A DNA stretch of 64,000 nt from Congeria kusceri (Eukaryota > Mollusca > Bivalvia > Myida > Dreissenidae), in the NCBI GenBank assembly GCA_027627225.1, contig CM051029.1, positions 70,976,578 through 71,040,577 of the forward strand, given 5' to 3'. Under the pieces are notes generated by a model. That model ran no database searches. It saw nothing but the letters and a program-made list of their open reading frames with translations, and was not told where the DNA came from. The position numbers were made by a program, and so were the translations under genes. Shown in pieces: positions 24,406 to 35,426 of the stretch. Position 1 is the stretch's first letter; each line of letters begins with the position of its first letter.

Positions 24406-25396
24406 TGTCCAATAGCCATAGCGTTATCAAGTGGAATAGAAAACCTCAAAACCTCTACCGCAAAATTACAAAATTACACATTGAAAAATTAAATTGAGTA
24501 CATCTATAATTAAATATAATTAAATCGTATCTGCAAATATAATTTTTAAGTTTCGCTTTTGCATATTATTCCTCACTCTGTAATAACAAATAACAAGTTA
24601 TGTAGACGATGTAAAAGAAAGGGCCTCAAGGATGCAATATAAACGTTTCCTGAACATTTTTATTGCAAAGTAGGAAATCGCTGATGGTCAGAACGCTGTA
24701 CTTAATTATCTTTTGTTCTTACGGCTTCGACACACATTTGTTGTTTTCAACATTTTATCGGTTTTCTTGGATTTATCTAAAATCTCATAATATAGTATGA
24801 TCTTTTTTTGTAATAGTTTCATCATATTATATCATGGACGTTGATTGTGGATTTAGGGTATTACTTTTCCGCACTTACAGTCTCTTGAATAACCTTTCTT
24901 CTCTTGCGTAGTTTGTCAGACTGTTAAAATGTCATTAAAATCGACCACCGCGATTTGTCAGAACTAACATGTGTTGACTTCATCAGTTACCTTTAATAAA
25001 ATTTGAAAACAGGGACATGTAGCTTTTTCTCGTCGAACTGATTCAAATTCAAATTCCAGATCGAGGGCAACGTTTCATAACATAATTTCGTGACTACGTT
25101 GATAAGACTTGGCCTCAGAGGTGACATTCAGACATTTATCTTGGGTCACATGGATCAGGAAGTTTTAATAATACAGCAACATGGCTATTCAGGACACATA
25201 ACGACTCTTGTACACGTTTGATAAGAGTGTTTTCGTCTCATGTAATCAATTCCTGTTGTCTTCAACCTATTTTCTCCTGATAAAACATGAACCGTTATAT
25301 GACACAGCCGGCACAATTTTACTGTTTATAAGTAACTATTGCAATCTTAGGTGAGCCACAAGTGAAGCATTAGAACAATAGGTGCAGTGAAACATT
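24406..25396. other. AT-rich spacer
   Basis: No coding or structured feature is recognised. Confidence 0.35.
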
Positions 25397-25642
25397 ATAT
25401 ATGGCGTGTCGTGGGAAACGCTGGCATAATGCATGTGCGTAAAGTGTCGTCCCGGATTAGCCTGTGTAGTCCAGGACGGAACTTTCCGCTTTTATAGTAT
25501 TTTCTGTTTTAATGAAGTCTCTTCTTCACTGTATGAGGAAAGTGCCGTCCTAGATTAGTCGGTGCGAACTGAACAGGCTAATCCGGGTCGACACTTTACG
25601 CACATGTATTAAGCCCGGTTTTCCCACGACACGCCACATATA
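25397..25642. mobile_element. Foldback MITE (GGCGTGTCGTGGGAAA family), full copy
   Basis: Terminal inverted repeats ATGGCGTGTCGTGGGAAA and TTTTCCCACGACACGCCACA flank nested inverted segments: GTGCGTAAAGTGTCGTCCC with GTCGACACTTTACGCACATG, and GATTAGCCTGTG with CAGGCTAATCC. It is almost palindromic, about 245 bp, and noncoding. Partial copies occur at 48536 and 60353. Confidence 0.85.
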
Positions 25643-27870
25643 CACACGGTCGTAACAGCGTTTGCTTGACAGAACATACCCTATTTACCGGCAGTTAATC
25701 CATCCTCCGAAGGAAATGATCTTTTTGTGATGCTGTTGTTTGACAGATGACGAACTATAAAATGAGTTTGCTCCTTACTTACAAACAAATGTTTAAGAAG
25801 GTTTATGAAAAGTGTTCTGCAAGGCTCCGTGCAAATTCGTTGTTTAATATAATAGCTCAGGAATAATGAAACACTGCCTCGCAACTGATTCCCACTGGAT
25901 GATATACATATTTGTTTAAAGATACTGTTGTGGCGGACCTCATTACATTTATTCAATTGCAAAACTATTATTTGAACGAAGATCAACATCAAGAAGTGCT
26001 TCGTCTATGTATTTATCATGCATTAGTTATTTTACTAATGTTTATTTATATTTAAATTGTATTTGCACTATTTGGAAACAACATAATGCATTTGAAAAAC
26101 AAAACGACTGCAAGTATTTCGTAACATTCAAATATAAAAGTTTTGAAATATACTAAAAGTACTCAAACTTAGATTGTCTCAAGGACGTCTGTTTGACCCG
26201 ACGTTATATTTAGAACGAGCTTATCAATAGGTCAGATAACACACACTCACAGATGTCAATTTTGAATCTCTTCTTGTTACTGGTGAAAGATCCCTTCCCA
26301 GAGGTAGAACATAGATACAATCTTAATTTGTCGTTTCAGTACGGGACAAATAGAACGGGGGAACGTTTGGGAAATCACATGTGCTGAACGGGGGAACGTT
26401 TGGGAAATCACCTGTACTCTGGTCATAGAAAATGTCCGTTTGCATAAAGTAAGATACACATTTAAACAAGAGTTTTTATTATTTTGCTCTACGTGTTAAT
26501 GCAAAAAAAATAAATTGATACAATCGTTAAGACAAAAACAAAGACAAAACATGGTTGAAGTTGTACAGTCACTCCTGTAAAATCGCATACTCTAATGAAA
26601 ACTCCCTAGGAATGCAACGTATATCAATGGTACTCATGCGCGTAACTGTCCATCATGTACATTTCATTCTTATATATAATACTACTGCAAAAATATTGAT
26701 GATAATGACGATAATAATAATAATAGTAAAAGTAATAATAATAATAATAATAATAATAATCATCATCATCATCATCATCATCATATGTAATTATGTTGAT
26801 ATCGTTATAATTGGCACTGTTTCGTAAATATGATCTGCTTAAGAAATCCTGTAGTTGTCTAAATTAATTAAGCGAATATTTATAAAACTATACAATGCCA
26901 AATTTACAATATTTGTTGCAGTTGTAGAGTTCAACGTCTAATTGAGTAACTTTTCTTATGATAAATGTGACGTTTGCGACCAGCTTGGAATGAGGTTATC
27001 TGAAGGTCTACGATAAACACTCACACATGGCATGACTTGATGGACTGTTTATTTGGATAAGCATATTCACAATCCAGCTGAACCAGAGTATGTAAGTGCT
27101 CTTAAACATTTCTTCCGGGTAGATAAATATCTATCTCCTGTCTATACTGAACGTAGCATGATGAGGACAAGTAATTTATATAATATATATTTACTGGACT
27201 GCCTTTCCCAAATAACAAACTGTTAAAGTACAGATATTTTGGACAAAACTATTAATAATAAAAGAGATGGTTGCTATGGCAATCAAACAAGAAATCATAG
27301 AAAAAAATCCTTATACAAATAACCCAATCAAGAATATTTTTCGTTGATTGTTTTCAAGATTTACACAATTATTTGAACTATCTTTATCATAATCCTGACT
27401 TTCTCATAAAATCACGTGCATCAACTTTAACGTCAGTTTTCTTGAAACTAGACAGGCCGCAATTGAGATAAAAAATCTAATGGTCTGCCGCACATTTCAT
27501 TCAATCTACAATATTTTTGCAATAACATATGATTTATATGCAATATAAAAGGAATATGTGTGCGCAATATGTTACAATATAGACAAACAGAGTTGATAGT
27601 GCTTATCGATCCAACTTTGATTCAGTCGGTGGAAATATTGTAATGAACTTTCCAAAACATGTTTTTATTTGTTTATTATGCAAATAATAAATATGTTTTG
27701 AACTCATTTAAATTATTTCTAATTACATATTCATTCAACAACTCAGAGGAGCAAGTAGAGGACGTGGATAGCTCGTTAATTGTCGAAAAGTAATTATTCC
27801 AATCCAGAAGGGTTTCTTAATATGCATATTTCCTTTAGAGAAATTTGAAATCTAGAACACATATCATTTA
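25643..27870. other. Spacer with microsatellite and 33-bp tandem duplication
   Basis: No gene is supported. A 33-bp unit starting GAACGGGGGAACGTTTGGGA is tandemly duplicated at 26353-26418. A trinucleotide tract is listed at 26698-26785. CATTTACAG at about 27871 may be the acceptor of a 5' untranslated intron for LRR-6. Confidence 0.45.
26698..26785. repeat. (AAT)n(CAT)n microsatellite
   Basis: A run of ATA/AAT triplets turns into CAT triplets. The Ile-rich peptide it would encode is an artefact. Confidence 0.93.
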
Positions 27871-27897
27871 CAGAAACTTGCGTATACACAGGAAACG

Positions 27898-29340
27898 ATG
27901 AATTATATTTCAAGAATTGTGTGTCTTATTGCAACGTTGATAACTCTGATTCCCGTTATTATAAGTCGACCTACTGGCTGTCCGGATTCAACAGTCTGTA
28001 CTTGTACAAACTTGACAATCGACTGCAGCAACAAGAAAATTGTAACTATTGTTAATTTTAGCAGAACTAATCAACCATTCAAAACATTAGATCTAAGAAA
28101 CAACAATGTCATCGAAATAATCAGTTCAACTTTTCTTGAGCTTTATACCATTGACACATTACTCCTGAGCTGGAACAATATCTCTCAAGTATCCGAATTG
28201 TCATTCCATGGTCTGCAAAGCAGTCTCAAATATTTAGATCTCTCTTATAATAATCTCCATACAATACCCGAGGGGATTCACCGACTTCGTGTTTTGAATT
28301 TCTTGGAAATTCAAGCCAACCCAATCGACGGATCACTAACGGAAGGTGTCTTTGAGGCCAAAGCAAACGACGGCTTCACGGAGAGTGTCTTGTACAGCAT
28401 TAGTTCTTCACTTACCGTGTTATCAATAGGCCATGAAACCGAACTGCAACATTGGCCAAGGACCTTAGACCATTTGCTAAAACTTAGGAAGCTAAATGTG
28501 TTTGGGCTAAAGATGACGTTACTACTCGACGGGTTTCGTGGTTTGGAGAACTCATTGCAATCTCTAAATATTTAAAACACAAGTTTTCACCAAATACTTA
28601 TTGGGATTGAAAACCTAAAACGACTTGACGAGTTACATTTTACAGACTGTCATCCAACTCCAGTTTTGGGCAACCGCATTCTAATAGATCAACCGTGTAT
28701 TGGAGTGCGGGATACATTGAGGGTTCTGTCACTTGAAAGAAACAAACTAACATCTATTTCGGCTGTGCTAAGTCATTTATATCGACTACAAAGAGCAAGT
28801 TTCGAAGGCAATCCAATCAGCTACATTTCAGACGAATCAATAAACCATTTGCTGAGCACGAATATATCGTATTTAAGCATGAAGGGTTGTAACCTTAAGA
28901 GAATACCAAGTTCTATATGGAAATTATCAAAGTTGACAGAGCTAATTTTAGCAGATAACGATATTATATCTATTGAATATGGTGACTTTCAAAACATGCC
29001 GAATCTTCAAAGTGTTTCATTTGCTGGAAATCCGTTACGTCACATTGCTAATGGAGAATTTTACGGACTAGATTCGTTAACGACGTTAGACTTGTCATCC
29101 ACACAGATGACAGATATTCCTTTTGCAGTCCAAAATTTGATGAGTCTGCAACTTTTAGACCTAAGAAACGCTCCTACTGACTGCACATGTGATCTAGTAT
29201 GGTTTGAGAAATGGATGGATATTTTGGAGATGTCTGGGTTGAAGATTTACGGACGTTGTGAAACAATTAACCAAGACGTCAGTGAATATGTGCTCTATCG
29301 CCTGCCGACATGCCCTCAGATGCAGACGCAGTTCGGGTAG
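27898..29340 (+). pseudogene. LRR-6: secreted LRR protein with internal stop codon
   Basis: The start ATG at 27898 lies in the main exon, unlike LRR-1/2/3, and gives a signal peptide (MNYISRIVCLIATLITLIPV). LRRNT (CPDSTVCTCTNLTIDC) is followed by LRR repeats and an LRRCT cap (CTCDLVWFEKWMDIL ... GRCETIN ... PTCP), ending at TAG 29340. One in-frame TAA at 28573-28575 interrupts SLNI/NTSFHQ. LRR-4 has SIQHTQ at that site, so a CAA-to-TAA transition explains it. The frame is otherwise open for 480 codons, so inactivation looks recent, or the stop is a segregating null allele. The truncated product would be 225 residues. The NPI insert is long here (NPIDGSLTEGVFEAKANDGF). No introns are seen in the coding region. 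Confidence 0.85.
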
Positions 29341-30324
29341 AATATGTTGTATGTTTGATAATTAAATGCATACAATCAGTTGTTCACCTTGTTACTTTTT
29401 TATTATACTTATTTAAATATGCATTTTTGTATTTATTTATGCACTCATAGTTATTACATTTCTCAGAATGAATATGTGAAGAAACCACACCTGTCAATGA
29501 TAGTTTGAAATTAAACACAATTAAAATAGGTACAATCTGACCTTACACCTAGTCTACTAGGAAACCTCTGCGGCAGAAAAACATGTGGTGTTAGAAATGT
29601 TAAAATAAGCAGCTGCTATATGAATATTTTTTATAAATAAGAATTCAGAAACATATCTCATTCGAAATGCCAATGCAAACTTAAACCCGAAATCGTATGT
29701 TTTTAATGAGCAATGAAAAAAAAAACCGCTATGCCTAGATGCCCAAATATTCGTTAGAGACACATATTCTGCATATATGTTTAAGTTAATACTGAAATAT
29801 TACAAGTAGCGTATCACAACATCGTGCGTGCATTTTGTATTGACAAAATAGAACTCCATTGAATAAACTTTGCTTTATTTTAACTCTGAGGTATAAAGCA
29901 AACACGCGCAATATAAGGACCTCATTGTGTTGGTTCTCGTGATGACATTGTATGCTATTTGAGTTATTTGTAATTTGTTTTATTTTGTTTATTTCCAAAA
30001 TAAAGACAGAAAATGATTGGACAAATAGAATAATGAGTGTTGAATACATATATGGTTATTTGCTCAGCACGAGTAGGTGAACACGTGCAGAGGCTCATGG
30101 TTCACGTGTTTATCCTCGCTATATTGTTTTCTCTACTTTTATCATGATGCATTTTAGCTGTTTAAAAGCAAAACTCATTTATATGTGTGGAAAAATCATT
30201 TTAATGTTATATAGTGTTATAAGTATTGTTAATGAGTTGATAACAGTTGTACAAATGGTATAGTTTTACAAAACTATTTAAAACTGACAATTAAGTTTGT
30301 ATAATTATGTTAAATTCCACGGTC
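29341..30324. other. AT-rich spacer
   Basis: No supported feature between LRR-6 and the hairpin at 30325. Confidence 0.35.
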
Positions 30325-30528
30325 ATCACAAGCAAATAATGATATAGAGGATATTTGTTTAATGCAGTGTAAGATCGTATTTTATTTCATGAGCGGTCAT
30401 AATTCAATATTTTCATGAATGGCGCAGCCACGAGTGAAAATATATAGGTTCTATGGCCACGAATGAAATTAAATACGACCTAACACTGTATTAAACAAAT
30501 ATCCTCTATATCATTATTTGCTTGTGAT
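30325..30528. repeat. Long inverted repeat (hairpin MITE-like)
   Basis: Left arm 30325-30400 starts ATCACAAGCAAATAATGATA; right arm 30454-30528 ends TATCATTATTTGCTTGTGAT. The arms are about 75 bp and near-perfect in their outer 50 bp, around a 53-bp spacer. There is no open frame. It is either a nonautonomous transposon with long TIRs or a source of hairpin RNA. Confidence 0.85.
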
Positions 30529-31169
30529 GCATTTGACTGACAAATAAAAATACATGTAACATCATTATGATTCCAAAATAGTCGATCACTGTTGTGGTGG
30601 TAAAATAGTGCCACTCTTACTGCGACGTTGTCTACCGAAAGACACTAATGGGACCTTTTTCAGACCTTGAGTTTCTTATTATCTTTGATCATTAAATATA
30701 TTATGAGACTCAACTGTGAAATATAAACAAAATCTAACCATACGTTTTGACAAAGATGCGATTTTTTTTATAACCCCTCATTTTGCTACTTCAACCTACA
30801 ATTTGATCGGGTACACTTACCAAAATGACTGACATATTGACAAAATGTATTTTATTTATTCCTGAATATCTTTAATTTATACGTTAAAGATGTATCTTAT
30901 GAAAAAGTTTAACAAAAGTAAGTACTCAAGTTGACCAACAATAGTTATGACATTAAATTTGGCTAAGCATATCGTAAAAAAACAACAGATTTCATTACAT
31001 TAAAAATACGCCTTACACCAATTGTTTTTTTTTTTAAACTTCATTTCATAGTATGTCAAAATCAGTAATACCAAAACATAATATAACCTTATCTGAGAGG
31101 AAACAGGTATAACTTGACATAGGTTCACCACAAAAATCATAAGGTATAAGATTTGGAGTGAAGCAACCA
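30529..31169. other. AT-rich spacer
   Basis: No feature is recognised. Confidence 0.35.
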
Positions 31170-31440
31170 TATGTTATTAAAACAAATGAAAAATGTCACT
31201 GTTTTTGGATAAAAAGGTGTCTCTTAGACCATTCTCATCATTTCGCTGATACATAATTTTCATATGTTTTTTCCAGCGGTAGATCTCGCCAAAATTTCTC
31301 AGTGGAACAAGTTCAAGTTTACACAATGAACAATATTTTAAATTATCGAACAGAACGACAAACTCTATCACCCGTCGTCCCGCTCTCCACCCATCTCGAC
31401 TGACTATTTTTCCAAGTTTTTGGTGTAAATGAATGTTATT
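31170..31440 (-). mobile_element. Relic of a Mutator-like transposase domain protein (N-terminal part)
   Basis: The - strand reads QKLGKIVSRDGWRAGRRVIE, then FVVLFDNLKYCSLCKLELVP. The GWR.GRR(V/I)(V/I)E..VL...L..C..C..PL pattern is one I recognise from 'Mutator-like transposase domain' proteins that are abundant in cnidarian and mollusc genomes. Only about 85 codons are readable, and the rest of the domain is absent. A protein search would confirm or refute this. Confidence 0.5.
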
Positions 31441-32826
31441 TCATGCAATGAGCACGTATTTCTTTCACGCAGATATGTGTTTAAATACTAATAATTATGT
31501 TCAATAATACTAATACTCCTTGGACGTTTATTTATAACTCTTTTAACTTTAGTGTAATGAAATACACCAGGCACATCGCGAAAATGTCATGATTAAATGT
31601 AAACAGAAATTTCCAACGATGACGTCATTTGAAGGTATTTCCCATGCCAGAGTACCTTGTTTTTCTTAAAACTACATTTTTACTTTCATCTGTAAACACA
31701 AATAAGCATCTTTTTTCACACATTTATTTGAAAATCACTCAACGTTCGAAAAGTAATGTTTATTTCGCGAAAATAATTTCTGTTTCGGATCAGATCGATT
31801 AGATTTACGGTTAGTTAACCGATATTTCGCGAGTATGTCCGAAGTCATTTGGATCTTTGTACCTTAATTATATTTGTATTGATTTTCTTTATGTGTTTTC
31901 TGTTGTTAAAAAGGACGATGTATACACTGACGTGTAGGGTATTCACACACTTTCAAAAAGTAAACATAAAAACACAGTTATAGGTAGTTCCATATAACCA
32001 AGAGTGAAATGATCAAACGTTGTAATTTCACTCGACCTAGAGTGAAATGATCAGGTTATCATTCACTGGCATTCTCCACTCATTCACCCCATAGCATGAC
32101 ATAAAAGTGTTACATCATTTACATTAAAACATCAACAATTATGTCATACCTGTCATTTACTCATTACAATATTTTCGTTGTAAGCACGGGATTGTGTCAC
32201 ATCTATTTATTGTAGCATGGCCAGACAATCGGATTTCAGGGTTTCTATATAAAAGCACCATTGAGCAATTATTAAATATGTCTGAAACACACTTGACAAG
32301 TGCGACACAGTTCGATAAATAGGTGAAATCTAAATATGAAGCTGCAACATACGTAATAGTAAATACAAATATTTTTTACCTGTATTACTGACAATTTGAA
32401 ACAAGAAATGTTTTTAAAATAGAAAATCGGCGTTGAAATTAATGTTGAGATGTCATTTTTGCCCTAAATATAATACAATAGGACCAAGATGATCGGTTAC
32501 GTGACTTCTCGGACACTAGATATTTCGAACACCGTTAAGAAAACGTATTGGCCCCAAAATTTATTTCAGATACACTCAATAATTATAAATATCTGTACCG
32601 TGAATAAACCGATCATATAACGCCCAATGTTTTTACCAGTGATATATGAATAACATAAATACTAGTAATTTACGTAAACCTAATTGATACATAACTTTGA
32701 TACAAATTGATACATAACTTTGACAGGCAATTTTAACAAATTAACATGGTCAGACAATAATAGAGGGAATTAATAAAAATTATTATATATCAGACAAGTA
32801 GACATAGTTATGTTAAATAACATTAG
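31441..32826. other. AT-rich spacer with small repeats
   Basis: No gene. GAGTGAAATGATCA occurs twice at about 32003-32055 with an inverted TTTCACTCG between. A short direct repeat GATACATAACTTTGA occurs at about 32687-32722. Confidence 0.4.
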
Positions 32827-32990
32827 GTTATTTAACAGCGCTCTGTACAATACGGTGATGTATTTGGACGAGTACACAGCTGACATACCATATTTGACAA
32901 GCCGATAGGCGAGTCCAGTGTGAGTATGTCAGCTGTGTATGAGTCCAGATATATTACGGTAATGTACAGAACGTTGTTAAATAATCGTTT
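32827..32990. repeat. Inverted repeat (hairpin)
   Basis: Left arm GTTATTTAACAGCGCTCTGT through ACAGCTGACATACC; right arm GTATGTCAGCTGTGTA through AGAACGTTGTTAAATAA. Arms are about 60 bp with several mismatches, around a spacer of about 40 bp. It is probably a diverged palindromic MITE. Confidence 0.75.
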
Positions 32991-35426
32991 TATTATATAC
33001 CTATTTATATTTTGTAATTATATGCACAACAGTGCGCATGCTAACAATAGTAATATATAACATCGCCGGATGCAAAAAATTATTTGGAACGTACATGTTT
33101 GTCCGTTATCCTTTTTACTATTGAAACAGCCTTCCATACTTTAGAATATTTCGCAGAATGCGATCTTTACCTTGTACTAAATGTAAACACATTGAGTGTG
33201 TAGATACTATATTTAGACGTGTCGTGCTTAAAAGTTGGCGTGATCAATAGGAAGTTTCAGCAGCGCCTTAGTTTTATTCAGTATTACACACTGATGCAAG
33301 TTGTCGAATGGAATATCATAAAGTTGATTGAAAGTGTTTCATCGATATTCAGGACTAGAATAAAGCAATACATGAGTTATGTAGTCTGTTAACAAAATCA
33401 ATAGTGATAACAGAAACCAGTTTCTGCTGAACTCTAGTATTAACGTGTGTCATGTTGCAACATGCAGTTTTATTTATGTACGGGTAATGTTTTAAACTGT
33501 TAAATAAACCATGTTTCGTTGAATTATAACATTATTTGGGAAGGTGGTATTCATAATTGGATACAGGTTCCGAGACAAATTTACGTTTATACACAGCATA
33601 CGTTCGGACCAGACAGGGAGATTTTGAAAACAAATCCCGATTCTGGTTAGTACGGTTTAATAGAAAGGTTTCTGGAGTTAAAGACGTTTTCTTAGCAGTG
33701 GATCGGGGTCGGCATTGAGGTAGACCTAAAACTACAAGTTGCATTTTCGTCCACTTTTGGAGTACTATGACGTTATCATATGTTGAACCTCAGACCGTCC
33801 TATACGGAAAATAGTGTACGTACGCGCGTCCAATATGGTAAAATATTGGACGGTCACGTGGCACGAATGACGACAGCTGATTGGAGGATACAAATAGGTA
33901 TATAATAATATACTATATGTATCATTAGTATTGCAATTAGTGTATTCATGCTACGCAAATCAAAGTTTAAGTTACATGAAAAACATTTCGACGTATAACG
34001 AGACTTCTTCAACAACATTTTACTTATGATGTTTAACATTTGTTATGGATTGAATAACATCTACTTGAGATATTGATAGAAACTTGCAATTATAAATAAT
34101 TCTTAATAAAACGCAACCACTATTACCACAATTCAAACATAAATTAACTTGTACAGTAAGTTTATAAATATACATTCCCAAATTATGGCAATTCGCTAGC
34201 TTTTGATTCTCCGGACGCTTATTGATGCGTGTGTATTAACACAGCTTTACCGCGCTCTATGTTTAAAGTGATTCATTCTCTTTCTTGAGTGTGTTATAAT
34301 CGCTAAATTTAATTCACGCGGACCCAAGTCGGTTACAGCGTACAATATTATTGTTTCACAATGATAAAATAATAGGAAGTAAAAGCTCCATCAAATTATT
34401 TATTATTTTTATTTTTCTTATTTATCAGAACAATACCAGAAATGTTATACTTTTAATTGTTGTGCTTGTCACAAGACACCTTAACACTATTGACAGACCG
34501 AGCTCAACAGACAACCTTGTACATTGTGGCCGACTTAGCTACCCGTAAATTGGAGCATTGTAATTGCTTTTTATAGAGCGTATTGTTTATGTAGGCTAAA
34601 CAAAATAGTTATTTCATTAGTTATCATGACATTCAATGAGTAAAATTGTTCATAATTACGTTCATTTCTAGAGTGTATGTCGAAGATATGTTTATAACTT
34701 TATTTTAACCGCTTATGTAAACGATACGAACATTTTAATCCCCAAAAGTATGCAACAGTTATTGGTATACATTAAACCATTGTTGTAAGTTTTCATTCCC
34801 TAAAATTAGAAAATTTGCACAATTCTATTGACATTCAATTTCCCCGCTGCATAATTATCGCACGAAATCTAAGTCAAAAGTGATTTTAGACAGCTACGCC
34901 GAAAACAATTAGTATTGAGAGCAAGATATGAAATCAGTGTTTAATTAATGGCCGTGAATAAGTTTTTCGATTTAGCAATGTTTATATGCTGTATCAGGTT
35001 GCTTGCTGTTGTTTTTAAAACCTATTTCAACATGAGTTTTGAAATGAATTTACGTACAAATGATCTAAATACTGATTGCATTTTCGGAAACCTCTCATAT
35101 TTGATCAACAAATTGAATACAACACTATGTCAATGAATGTGATTTGACGAGTACTAAGACACATTAAACACTCACGTATGATTTCCGATGTAAAGAGACT
35201 TACTCTTTTGATTACGTACCACATTCTTAAAAGTCTAGAACGCATTTCCTGAGAAACAGAAAACAATGTGACGAAATGTAAGTATATTGTAAACATCTAA
35301 ACTCATCGAAGCATTTCCGATCAGAAAGACATTCATACAGAACTGTCTGATTTAAGCTTTAATTGATTTTATTGATTTTAATTGTTATATTCGCTATATA
35401 TTTATGTGCGTTTCAATCGACTAGTA
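32991..35426. other. Long spacer upstream of GPCR-1
   Basis: No supported gene. The short open frames are not conserved or domain-bearing. The GPCR-1 promoter and any 5' untranslated exon should lie here but cannot be placed. Confidence 0.4.

Noticed and set aside
26555..26827. Open frame with an isoleucine run
   Set aside because: Translation of the AAT/CAT microsatellite.
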